Shown here piece after piece: positions 44,656 through 56,096 of a stretch of DNA of 64,000 nt. The notes beneath the pieces were generated by a model. It was not told the origin of the DNA and searched no databases. It saw only the letters and a list, made by a program, of their open reading frames with translations. The position numbers and the translations under genes are program-made. Numbering within the stretch: position 1 is the first letter of the stretch; every line of letters begins with the position of its first letter. The DNA comes from Zygnema cylindricum (taxonomy: Eukaryota; Streptophyta; Zygnematophyceae; Zygnematales; Zygnemataceae): assembly GCA_037447655.1 (NCBI GenBank), contig JBBHKE010000475.1, positions 62,001-126,000 of the forward strand, written 5' to 3'.

Positions 44656-44657
44656 TA

Positions 44658-45625
44658 TGTAATAGGATTTCCTACCTCTCTGAAAATCCCATTATTTCAA
44701 TCAATTTCAACCACACATTCCACACATTGGAAAATACACATCCACATTGGAAGACACTCACATAAGGATAAACTTTAAATTAGAAGAAGCTTTTGTCCAC
44801 ATAACATTAGCTTAGTCTCTTGCCCTCGTGGCTCAACCCTTCTTATTAAAGTGTTTTCCACTACTCTCCAATCTTAATAATTTTATCTCTTAACTACCAA
44901 AACATTATTTAGTTAGTAAGAGATTTCAATGCAAAATGTCTTGTCTCCAATTTGGTATTAATCGCTCAGGACCAAGATCAGCCGAAATTTCCACAAACTT
45001 TTCCAAAACAAAAGATGTCTACTCTCCTCTTACACTTCACTATTTATCCATCATCGCCGTGGACTCGCCAGGCCTGAGTCAAAGCTTCGTTTTAACAGGC
45101 TTTTACCTGGGCCAATCATTGATCAGCAAGGACTCAGAATGACCCATGCAAAAACGTGCGAAATCTCTTACTAACTACTTAGCACTTTACTAACCAATCA
45201 AACGTTACGTTTCACTACGTAACATTTACGTCCAAAAGTGTGCGCCAAACGAAACGCGACTTCGCACGATCGTGCGTAACAAATTTCGCACGCGAAACTT
45301 CCTACGAAATTCCTTTAAGTGAAAGTGACGTTTCGTACTAAAATTTGTACGAAACGAACCACCGTGCATACTAATCGTTTCGTTAGAACTTTATAAAACG
45401 TACACGCGTAATTTTCGGTACTAATTTGACCCTTAACCCGTTTAATTATACCCACTTGTTATTTAGACCCCACGCTGTCACCTAAATACACCCATCGCTA
45501 TAACTTTTAAAATATAACTCCAAATAGCGTGATTCTTTCGCGGACTTCTACCAAATTTAGTACTCTATAATCATAATACCTAAATACCCCTTTATAAACA
45601 AGTTCGATTAGCTATTACTGTTACA
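44658..45625 (-). repeat. 5' LTR of the pol-deleted gypsy element
   Basis: 968 bp, beginning TGTAATAGGATTTCC and ending ATTACTGTTACA on the plus strand; partner of 40368-41336. It carries the promoter of the element in minus orientation, but no TATA box could be assigned with confidence. Confidence 0.92.
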
Positions 45626-46132
45626 TTAAGTGTCAAAAGTTTGTGGTGTTGACATTTATTTTTGTCATGTACCTTCATATTCCCACGATTTGAGCATCAA
45701 ATTGATTAGTGTGGCGACCATTCATAATATACCAAACAATCTACAAAATAAATGCCCCGATACGATGCGGTATGACATAGTTAGAGATTCATTCACTACT
45801 CTGGTGAACACTCAAGGTGAAATAGAGTTGTTCAAATCAAATCGAGTTTTGAAAAGTTCCCCACAATAGAATTCGTGCCTCAATCCACTCGGAGAGTGGT
45901 TTAGAAAAGTGCCTCTGCACGCGACTCCACGTGACTCTCTGTACAGTGCAGATTTTTGCCTCCAAATGCTAAAAAACTTGGTGAAAAAAGATGAAAAATA
46001 CAAGATAATGAAAAGATAAATAGCAAAAGTAAGTTAAAATTAGGTAATTGTGCCGCTCAAACCTTAGATATGTAGCAAAACCTATGTTTGCCACAATCCG
46101 GATTCAAAAAAAAACCCTAATTTGCAACACTA

Positions 46133-46830
46133 GACCAAACAAACATCTGCCTTTATTCATAAAGACAATCTATCTATTTGAATTTACTAAAATTGTATTG
46201 CTAACTCTTTATAACAACAATCTATAAATCACTATAAAAGTATTATGTGTTTGTCTTTCTCTACGATTTTTAAACTCTGATACACGTGCCTAGTGACTTG
46301 TACTATATGAGTCTGGTGTTATTCTACTCTGGCGTCGGAAGTCTGTGGGGTTGATATTGAGATTTATCTCTGACATGTACCTTCACATTCCCACTATTCT
46401 GGCACCAAACCAAATTAGTGTGGCGACCTTTTAAAATATGCAAAATAATCTTCAAAATTAGTGCACTGATATGATGCGGCATGACATACTTACACACACC
46501 TTAAGTGTTGTAGTGAACACTAAGGGCACCAACGGTGAACTGGACTTGTTCGAATCAAGTCAGGTTTTACAAAGCTCCCGGAAATAGAATCCGCATTTTA
46601 ATCCGCTCCGCGAGTGGTTTACAAAAGTGCCTCCGTACGCGACTCTTTGTACAGTGCACATTTTCTGCCTCGAAATGTTAAGGCAACAGAAAAAAAAAAT
46701 GAAAAATACAAGAAATAGAAAATATTAATTGCAAAGGTAAGTTGGAATTAGGTAATGTTGTCGGTCAAACCTTAAACATGTAGTAAAACCTATGATTGCT
46801 ACAATCCGGACACAACAGTAAAACCCAATC
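46133..46830. repeat. Older repeat unit, uninterrupted copy 2
   Basis: Head-to-tail with copy 1 (40073-46130), sharing its landmarks in order from ctttattcataaagac to acctatgattgctacaatccgg. The immediate tandem arrangement shows the duplication; only copy 1 received the gypsy insertion. Confidence 0.65.
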
Positions 46831-48215
46831 CTATAGCCAACTTTGACTTTGACCCTAGTAGTGACAACAATCCTTAATTGTGACAGCAAACCCTGATTTT
46901 GTCAAAAAAACCTTAATCTCAAATCGCCCAAATGCCTAGATGTGCAACAAAAAAATAGAGTTGTAACAAGCTAGAAAAAAAAAATTCAAAGAAATAAATT
47001 GAAAAAAATAACAAATAAGAGATATTTTCTTTTAAAAATAAAAGCTTATAAATTTTGAGTTTTTCGAACAAAAATACTTAGCCGCGAGGTAGCCACTATG
47101 CTTTCGGGTTTTCAACATATCCTTTAAAAAATTATCTCAAAAAACAACAAAGCAAAAAGATAATTCCAATAAAAATAAAAAAAATCGGATTTCGCCATAA
47201 AAAATCGCTATTTCGAATAAACCAATATAAACAAAACAAACACAATCACTTACACCTTTTGATTGCTCGAAGAACGCACGGCTCGATCGAATTGCCTTTC
47301 CCAATATCTCCAATCTACCGCACCAAAAGATGACACAAGCGTTAAGGGAAACCTTTTAGACTTAGCCTTGGCCGTGTGGATTAAAGACGTAAGCAGGAAA
47401 ACAAAGCAAAAAACATCCGTACACAGTCTAGCCTCTGCACCTTTCTTGGAAGAAATACGTCAGCAATTGGTGAAAAAAAGCGAGAAAAGAACTTCGCCAA
47501 AAGAATTTTTTTGTTTGAAAATCAAAATAGTCTAAGTCTGAGATTTAGCCTATGTATGGGTTGGGTTAAGCCTACGCGAAACTAAACTAAATCGAAGCTA
47601 CTTCACATGACTAGGCTATTTACAATGTTGGCAAATAGACAGCCAACATCTTTTGCCGTAACATCTTTTGCCTTACACCTAAGAAAATCTATAGTCAAAG
47701 GGTAAAAACTCTTTCTATCTACTTCTGCGCGTAAACCTACAAGGGTTCACGACTTAAATATGCACCTATACGAAAGCGCCAACGAAACGTCACTTGTACA
47801 TGTACTTCATGTAACACCCAACCGATATTCGCGACAGTCTTTAGTATTGTGTACATATAAGACAAAACACACACAAACACATGGAATCGTTTCAATTCAA
47901 TCAAATTTGTACACGAATCGCGCACACGTCAAATATGAGTGAACAGACAATATCTAATATTATTAACCAACGGTGAGTGCGATAAATTGGTCATGTAAAC
48001 AGTCGATACAATGCGACTTTACACAGTAAGAGCTGGAGGAGCAATTTGAACACTTGGGCCAAATTAAGTACTTGGCCCAACAATAACTAAGCCGTTATCA
48101 AACATGCTAACAAAAGCAAACCCAGTCTATATTAAACATGGTAGCAAAAACAAACCCAAAGAGGAATTCCTATCAGACTACACCAGTATACTAGATTAAT
48201 ACAAGAAGATATGTA
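46831..48215. other. Repeat-derived region, no supported gene
   Basis: From about 47080 to 47960 it shares ordered landmarks with 24055-25120. The 90-codon frame at 47263-47535 falls inside this repeat and shows no domain. The rest is AT-rich. Confidence 0.45.
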
Positions 48216-48959
48216 TGTTGGTTTTTGCGAGTTTAGGCAATACATTTTGTACTACAAAATCGGGTCGATATATCGACCTGATGTCAACAAGCGACTTGTA
48301 CAGAATCTTACCGACGATTCCAAGAAACATTTATTCTACCAGAGCACCGAATCGACATACGACTGAAAGAGGTAGAAAAGTGACACGTGGCGACACATCA
48401 TTCGACCATACATTATTCAGCATTCGATTGCACAGATATATGCAGAGAGGCATACATAGATAAATAGCAGTAAGAATTTATCTCAAATTACTATTATAAT
48501 CATTAGAGGAACCATTGTTCATAGAGGTAGATTTTTTAGGAATTTATGAGGAGAATTACAGCTTTATTGGATAAAAAGTCCTTTGGACATTTGTACATTG
48601 CTTTTTCTATTAATGAAATTCTCCAAGCTGTTCTAAACCTGCCTACCATCCTTTCTCTATCCATTCCCTCTCCCATCTCCTATCTACCTTTGTGACTTGC
48701 TAACTAAGACACCTTTGTGGTCTATGGTTGTGTTATTGCTACATCGGCTTGAGGCCACAAGCGCGTGTGATGGACTTAACCTAACATGTTATGGGCCCAC
48801 CACTGGGTGCCCTTAGAAAGTTCTAAGTCAAAGATATCGAGTTGAAGAGTTGCAACGCCAAAGCGGCCTGTGATGAGAAGAGTCTGAGAGTGGAGCTCAC
48901 GAACCCAACGCGACTGATTTCAGAAATGTTGCATTGGCAACAAACAAAATAAGGGATCA
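48216..48959 (+). repeat. 5' LTR of the LARD-like element
   Basis: Begins TGTTGG, contains acagctttattggataaaaa and gttatgggcccaccactggg, and ends near gcattggcaacaaacaaaat then aagggatca. Its end is estimated from alignment with the other LTR. Confidence 0.7.
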
Positions 48960-49255
48960 GATTGGTTTGAAAGATCCAAGCTTCGAGACAGAAAACATCA
49001 CATTTTGTCAATGGAAGTCTGACAAGGGCTATGTCACACAGAAGACAAGGTTGCAGGAAATGAAGGACTACAGTCAAGCAACAAATTCAAAGTGGTTGCA
49101 AAATAATGGATCAGATTGGTTTGAAAGATCCAGGCTTTGAGATAGAAAACATCACATTTTGTCAAGGGAAGTGTGACAAGGGCCATGTCACACAGAAGAC
49201 AAGGTTGCAAGAAATGAAAGACTACAGTCAAGCAAAAAATCCAAAGTGGTTGATT
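48946..49255 (+). repeat. Tandem duplication at the start of the LARD interior
   Basis: The block aataagggatcagattggtt...caaagtggttg (48946-49100) is repeated at 49104-49250 with a few differences. It contains the end of the LTR and the region where a primer-binding site should lie, so that site may be present twice. Confidence 0.7.
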
Positions 49256-52200
49256 GAAAAGAGTTTGCGAGAGGATAAAGGGAGAGAAATGCCAAGGTTG
49301 AATGCTCAATTGTCAACCAGATTCAAGGAGATCTTCTCTACAAAACTTAAGCACACTCACAGTCGATCAACCATTTTCTATAGAGTTAAGATGCCCACCA
49401 ACCCATTTTGCACACAGAGTCTCCGTCAACAACAACAATCAACTCAGTCTACTACCACTCTAACCACGTTGGTATGGACAAAGCTAGCGCCCTGAAAACA
49501 AGCTGAGGTGGTTGAGGCAACGTCGACAAGGAAGTCCGACAACGCCAGTGAGTCGCTTCACGACAAGAATTCTAACAACTCCGCGTATGCATTTGCAAAG
49601 GGACAAGGAGAGATAATTGGAGCCAGAAGTCGTTGGCACAGTCACAACCGAAATGCATACCTCTCCGCAATAAAGAGGAGCATCAAGTCATGGTGTGCAC
49701 AAACCACACAAAGGAGGGAATCAAGAAAACTATGTAGAGAGATTTCGGCAATGAATGCAGCAAGAGTCTAGATCATGCAATAAAAATCAGAGATGGAACA
49801 TATCTTCACAAACTAACCAAGAAAAACTTTAGAGAGACCAGATTTGTGTCCACCTCAGGACAAACTTACCAAGAGAATAACGAAAAAATAGAATGTCAGG
49901 TTGCACAAAGTGAGAAAGACCGCCAGCATCGTCGATATCCAAGGTATCCACAGGAGTTTAAGAACCTCGTCAGATCAGAATGATCACAAGCAATCTGGAA
50001 AGAAAAACAAAAGAGTTTAAAATCGCAACAGAAAGAATTCGGCCCAGATCCACATTTAGAAAAGAGAGACAGGCCATGAATCATACAGATGATAGAGAAA
50101 ACAAAACTGAGCAGCCTTTGCTCAGCAGGAGACATCAACAACTCTCACTGAATAAAGTTCATGATGTGCATAGAGAAAGTGGGAGGACAAGAGAGAATGG
50201 GAATGAAATCAACTTACTTAGAAGGAGTTGCTGTCAAGCGACTAAGGAGAGACGGCTCCATCAAATCGAGGAGCGTCATAGAGTTCTGTCACCCTCACCC
50301 CCAATCAAAGATTCCGATGCGAAATCAATCAAATCGGAATCTGCAAACCTGAAACAACACGAGATGCCAATTTAGATCTGTCAATCGTCCGGTTAGCAAT
50401 TAAAAAATATTAGACTGTCGGAAGCAACGAGGAGACAGAAAAATGAGAGGACGTCCGATGAAGACAAATAATGGCAAGTGGAAAGTATAGGGAGTAGAGA
50501 AAAAATTACAACAAAAAATAAGATGTGTGTAAACAATCACGACTCACAAATAGTAAATAAAAAAAAAAACCCTCACAAACGAAAGCGTTGAAACTCAACG
50601 AGTATTAAGAGTTAGTGAGATACACAAAGGTACGAAGGGAAGTCAAATCGGAGGAAGCCACAAGGTTACAATAATCGGTCACATAGGATCAGCATGTCGA
50701 CCAACGTGGAGATACAAGCTCTCTATCTGCAAAATAGAAACAAATATGTCACTCAAACAGTGAAGACAAGTGGTAAAATAAATTCAACCGAAAAGGGAAA
50801 ATATGGAAACAAAGAGAGTATGAAGGTCAATGATAAGCAAGTATGGAGAGGCATACAGCAACCTACTCACAAAAGTTAAAGTAACAAAGATCTAAGAATC
50901 ATTAACAATAGTGGGAACAAAGTTAAAGAAGAACTCTTATCGAAATTATTTTACCGAATGAACTAAGCAACGATCGATCTCCTTGTAAGTCAAAACCATC
51001 TCCAATCCGAGAAATACCCCAAAGCTGCAAATTATGCCACAAGTGTTTGACTTACATCCAGAGCACACGAAAAAGTCTCAAATATGGAGGAGAATGATTC
51101 TGCCACAAACGAGAAGAAAGCGTTAGAGGAAAAAACATAACAAGTAAGTTTCTTCACATTGATATGCAAGGACGAAAAAATGACGAAAGAAATAGAGGTC
51201 ACCATGGTCCAAAACAGAAATGATTCATACATTATTGGAAAAACTCACAAAAATTGTGAAAGAGGGACGAATGAAAACTTACCATCCCTCCATGCGAGCG
51301 ATCAGATAATAGGATGTCAGCGAAGGGCCAAGTCCGCCATTACACCGTTAAAGAAAAGAAGTCCACTAGTAAAAAAAACTTCCACCATTATCGCTCAGAT
51401 ATCTACTAGTAAGAGAGGAGAAAATGGGAAATTAAGGCTTAGTTAGAGAAAGGATCAAGAGGATTATAGAGATGGTAAAGAGGATCAAACAATAAGTTTC
51501 AAAAAGGTTAATCCAAAATTCTCAAATCCAAACGAGAGCAAAACCCTAGAAAACCCTTTTGACATCTCACACATGGTGAAAAGTAAGAAGCAGAGAAAGT
51601 AAATATTCAGAAAAGAGAGGAATCTCTCAAACTCACCAAAAATCCGAGTTTTCGAAGACTGTAGGAGCACAATGGAAGACATCTTACACGAGAGACTCCA
51701 AATATCCGGGTAGATTTAAACCTGCAAAGAAAAAAGGCAGAAGGTCAGCAAGTCAGAAAATGAAGTTGCGGAAGAAAGGAAGAAAAAAGATAAATCCATT
51801 CAATAACACAAGGCAATGCAAAGAATCTAATTCTGATTGCAAGATGACAAGTGGAGAGTTTCGGAGAAGTCCAAAGACAAGTATACCTTACATTGGAGGG
51901 ACAGATGCCGAAACCGAATACGCGTATCGAGGAATTGGAGGAACTGTCGAAGTTCAGCCGACCACACATCCAATGAAAATGAACCTGGACGAGAGAGCAA
52001 CGGAAAAAAGTGATTAGAAAAGAGGAATTAAACAATTTTGAAACCCTAAAATCACCATCCAATTCCCAAACCGAAATCGAAAAAACAAAACTAAAACTTT
52101 TAGAAGGGAAGTAATGCATAGACAACTCTAGAGAAGAAACGCTCAAGAGATGAGCTTTTAATAGAAAGAGCACAGAAAACAAAAACATGGACACCTTCCA

Positions 52201-53200
52201 CCATAGAATTGAAGAGAGGAAAGGATCCGTACCTTTTGTGAACACATCTAGAAGATGTCAAAATTTCTCCTGGAACAACAATCTCGAGATTAAAGCCGCA
52301 GCGGAAGCCGTGGTTGAGTAGAAGAAAAAGAGAATTTCTCCACAGATTAGCGTTTGTAAGAGAAGCCATGAGGCGAGCTATAAAGAGGGAATCCAAAAAA
52401 GACGACCTCGGCAGCGAATTGAACTGCTGGAAAAAGAGAACCTAAGTTTGAACTCCGAACGGCAAGTATCAGACTATGACAGCCTGAGAGAAATTAGAAA
52501 GGACGAAAGAGATTTAGAAAGAAATTTCATTAAAAATTTCAAAGGAGAAACTCTAAAGAAGAGAAGTACTAGAGGACAAGAGCGTCTCCACATATTTAGG
52601 GATAAGAAGGGTCCAGGTCGAAGTAGAATAGGTACATTTTGTGAAAAGCGGCGACAGCGCAAAGCGACAAAAGCGTACATTAGAAATTACCGAAACGAAA
52701 TCTACCCGCCAAAATCGCAATTGGACGACACAGAAACAAAATAATATGCGAAAGAGTACAGGTACCTCGTACGACGAATCGTGACGCTACGATTGGTTCA
52801 CGACAAAAAATATTCAGCGACGACATCAATCGAACGAAAGTCACAGAATTTCTAAAGTACAGGTGTACGGGCGAGATTAACGTTCCGATTTTTGCACGAT
52901 TGTTTGCAGAGGACGAGGCCGCCAGCACCGCAAGTACTTTGAGCGCCAAACGCGCTACCATTGGTCAAATGAATACGGCTAGCAATCTGAGGACCACAGA
53001 TGGTCCCCACAGGATTATGTCTCAGAAAAGACAGAAATCTGTACGAGTCAGAAATCTTCCTAACTTGGAATCACCACACGTGTACGTGGGAGATAAATAC
53101 GTACCATATCGAAATGACAGTTGCAAGAGTGCGCCTTCAGAAAATCGAGAGGACATTGAGTGGATCGTACCACAAGTATCGCGCCGACCTCGAGTGGGAG

Positions 53201-53956
53201 TGTTGGTTTTTGCGAGTTCAGGCGATACATTTTGTACTACAGAATCGGGTCGATTTATTGGCGTGACGTCACCAGACGACCTGTACAGAATATTACCAAC
53301 GATTCCACAAACCATTTACTGTACCAGTGAACCGAATCGGCGTGCGGCTGAAAGAGGTGGAACAAAGACACGTGGCAACAATTCATTCGACCACGCATCA
53401 TCAAGCATTTCATTGCACAGAGGCTTACAGAGGCAGAGATAGCTATATAGCAGACAAAGGCAATCAGAAATGTATCTCAAATAACCATTATAATCATCAG
53501 AAAAACCATTGTTCATAGAGGTAGAGAATCTAGGAATTTAGGAGGATAATTACAGCTTTATTAGATAGAAAGTCCTTTGGACATTTGTACATTCCTATTT
53601 CTATTAATGGAATTCTACAAGCTGTTCTAAACCTGCCTACCATCCTATCTCTCTATCTATTCTCTCTCCCATCTCCTATCTACCTTTGTGACTTGCTAAC
53701 TAGGACACCTTTGTGGTGTATGGTTGAGTTATTGCTACATTGGCTTGAGGCCACAGGCCCGTGTGCTGGACCCAACCCAACAGGTTATGGGCCCACCACC
53801 GGGTGCCCTTAGCACGTTCGAAGTCAAAGATATCGAGTTGAGGAGTTGCAAGGCCAGAGCGGCCTGTGATGAGAGGAGTCCGAGAGTCGAGCCCACGAAG
53901 ACAGCACGACTGATTCCTGCAAATGTTGCATCGGCAACAAACAGATTAATGGATCA
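53201..53956 (+). repeat. 3' LTR of the LARD-like element
   Basis: Begins TGTTGG right after a gagtgggag purine tract and ends near ...atggatca. The 180-codon plus frame at 52900-53442 runs across the internal region and LTR boundary and is not considered a gene. Confidence 0.7.
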
Positions 53957-54295
53957 TTCGCTCCTTTAATCCTCGGAGATGCCGCGCTCCAATGTAACAT
54001 CGCCACGTGTCATCCGATGTGGCGATACCCACAAACCGCCGAATTCTTCTTCCGCGAACTCGGCGCTAATTCCGGCCGTCCGATTAAACTCGCATTTGAT
54101 CGTAGCCGTAATAAATACATGCGTGGTATTTGTTTCGCTTACGAAATTATTGCGCGGTATTGATTTCTTATCCGTACCGCAATTCGTACTTTTACACTAC
54201 CATATCTATGTATCCCGTTAACAGTTATAGTTAAATGATTTATCCTACCTGTACATGTTTAAATCATTATCGTACTATATACTAAATAAGACTAC
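53957..54295. other. Intergenic, no feature seen
   Basis: GC content is slightly higher around 53960-54120. No domain, RNA gene or repeat was recognised. Confidence 0.4.
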
Positions 54296-54378
54296 TTCTA
54301 GACTTAATGGCTAAGGCTACCGGCTATCTACTCTCTGACGGCCGACAGGTACCAGGATCAAATCCTGTCACCGGCACA
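54296..54378 (+). mobile_element. Possible tRNA-derived SINE head
   Basis: taatggctaaggctaccgg resembles a pol III A box, and about 45 bp on, ggatcaaatcc resembles a B box (GGTTCGANNCC) inside a short hairpin cagg...cctg. The acceptor stem does not pair, so it is not a functional tRNA. tRNA-derived SINEs have this organisation. No clear 3' tail or target duplication was found. Confidence 0.35.
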
Positions 54379-55615
54379 TACCTTTTAGTAATTAACTCCT
54401 TGACTAATATAAATTTCCCGTAAACCTCAGGATAGCCTAGGTAGCCATGGCTCTAGCTTCCTCTCCAATTTCTCACTGACTGCGACAAGTTTGAGAGTTG
54501 GAGAGAGAAGTAAGAGGTAGATTGCCTCGGCTTCTTTATTTCTATTTAGACCTAGAAAATACTTAAAAACCATTAATTTCTACAGTGAAAGATACAAAGA
54601 CTGGTGGTAGGGTTGGTTTGGGTGGTGAGGGTGGAAAATGGTGGTGAGGAGGGAAAAAGTGAAGGTCGCAATGGTGGAGAAGATGGTAGTTGAGAGGGAG
54701 AGGGACTTAAGATTAGAGATGTTATGGGGTTGAAAAAGGATGGGTGGTCTTTTACCAGGCGAGTGAAAAGTGGAGAAGATCGGAAAAAGTGGGAAACTGG
54801 AAAGAGAAAGAAGTGGCAAAATAAAAAAAGAAAAAAGAAGGAAAAAAAAAGAGGTGAAAATGAGAGCAAAAGAGAGAAAAAGAAAAAAAGATAAAGAAGA
54901 GGGACAAAAGGAAGAATAAAAAAGACGAAAAAAAAAGAGGAGAGAGGGAAAATAGAAGAGAGAAAAATGAAACAGAATAGAAAAAGAAAAAGTGTGGCAA
55001 GGTTATAAAATTGCTCACGCCGAGTGAATTTTTTTCTAAGCGATGTTTAAAAATACGAAGGGGTAAAAACGCTGCAACATCCGATCTTATTACATCAATT
55101 TAAATATAAAGAGTTTTTAACTGTGAAAGACGGATATAGTGTAACGAGCAGTTTTTGCATACGAGAGACGTCACAAGGTAAATCTATAGTTCATTGTATC
55201 GAAAAGACAGAAAAAGTACAAAGCTAGAAGAGGAGGAGAGATGGGGAGGGTAGAAAAAAACACATTAGTTTTCAAAAAAAAGATGTGTCCATAAAAATGT
55301 AATCTATATAGGGGAGAGAGGATGAAACAAGCAGAATGGGGAAGGGATAGGGAAAGTGGGAAAGAATACAACAATTTTCATAAAAGACAAGTGTTTTGGA
55401 CAAGTGTGTACTTTGCATGAATTTACGGAATTTGGTTTAGTGGTTACTGGATTCAGCTACTGTGTTCGAAGAAAACAAACGCGGTTGGTTGTACAAAAAA
55501 AATGGTATTTTTCCCATGGAGTTAAAAATAGTTAGGTGAAGAGGTGTGGGAGGAGAGAGGAGCATACGTGCGAGAGCGTACCGAAAAGACTATGGTGTAA
55601 AGTAAGGCACCGAGG
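54379..55615. other. Intergenic with purine-rich stretches
   Basis: 54600-55000 is strongly purine-biased on the plus strand (gagggaaaaagtg, aaaaagaaaaagaag). 55010-55615 is less biased and holds no recognised gene. Minus-strand frames here are serine/phenylalanine artefacts of the composition. Confidence 0.5.
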
Positions 55616-56058
55616 TGAAAAGAGAGAGGGAGAGGGGGGAGAGGGAGAGAGAGAGGGAGAGACTGAGAGAGGAAGAGGGAGAGAGTGAGAAGGGAAGAGG
55701 GAGAGATTGAGAGAGGAAGAGGGAGAGAGTGAGAGAGGGGAGGAGAGAAAGGTAGAGAAAAGGGGGGGAAGGAGATAAACGGAGAGAGAGGGGGGAAGAG
55801 GAGAGGTAGAGAGGGAGAGGTTACAGAGAGATAGAGAGATAGGGAGAGGCTGGGGAAAGAGGGACGGAAAAGAGGACGAGGGAAAGGGAGGGACTGAAGG
55901 AAAAGAAGAGAGAGAGGGGGGGAAGGAAACGGAGTGAGAGGTGGGGAGGAGGGAAGGAGAGAGAAGAGGAGAGATAAAGAGGGAGCGAGAGCGAGGGAAA
56001 AAGATAAAATAGAGAGAGACGCCGCAACGAAGCAGTATGTGAATAGAGTGGAGCGGAA

Positions 56059-56096
<38 letters not shown>

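Larger units (their letters stand above)
40368..45625 (-). mobile_element. Pol-deleted chromodomain Ty3/gypsy element with both LTRs
   Basis: LTRs at 44658-45625 (5' on the minus strand) and 40368-41336 (3') are about 968 bp each, similar along their length, and both begin and end TGTAAY...GTTACA in plus orientation. On the minus strand the element has a primer-binding site, gag with zinc knuckles, an intact-looking aspartic protease, the first stretch of the RT region (FEFRDVFPIDLPS), then an abrupt join to a C-terminal chromodomain. RT, RNase H and integrase are absent. A polypurine tract precedes the 3' LTR. Flanks ttagt and ttaag are only a doubtful target duplication. Such gag-only or gag-protease derivatives are mobilised in trans by autonomous relatives. 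Confidence 0.88.
40073..46130. repeat. Older repeat unit split by the gypsy insertion (copy 1)
   Basis: 40073-40367 and 45626-46130 together align with the uninterrupted copy at 46133-46830. Left part: ctttattcataaggacaa, tattatgtgtttgtctatc, gtgttattctgctc, gtcggaagtctg. Right part: catgtaccttcatattccca, gagtggtttagaaaagtgcc, tctctgtacagtgcag. The inserted sequence is the 5.26-kb gypsy element. Type of the host repeat unknown; an LTR is plausible. Confidence 0.65.
48216..53956 (+). mobile_element. Large non-autonomous LTR element (LARD-like)
   Basis: Two direct repeats, 48216-48959 and 53201-53956, bound about 4.2 kb of purine-rich internal DNA. Both begin TGTTGGTTTTTGCGAGTT and end in ...ggatca. 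A purine tract cctcgagtgggag directly precedes the second, as expected for a polypurine tract, setting plus orientation. The interior has many short K/E/R-rich frames (49106-49495, 49980-50375, 52448-52744, 52900-53442) but no gag, protease, RT or integrase I recognise. Large retrotransposon derivatives of this kind rely on enzymes made by other elements. The LTRs are clearly diverged, and no matching 5-bp target duplication flanks them. Confidence 0.7.

Noticed and set aside
52900-53442. 180-codon plus frame
   Set aside because: It crosses the polypurine tract into an LTR, so it cannot be a host gene; no domain recognised.
53992-53996. ATGTA as target duplication of the LARD-like element
   Set aside because: It matches 48211-48215, but lies 36 bp beyond the point where the two LTRs stop aligning, so chance is likely.
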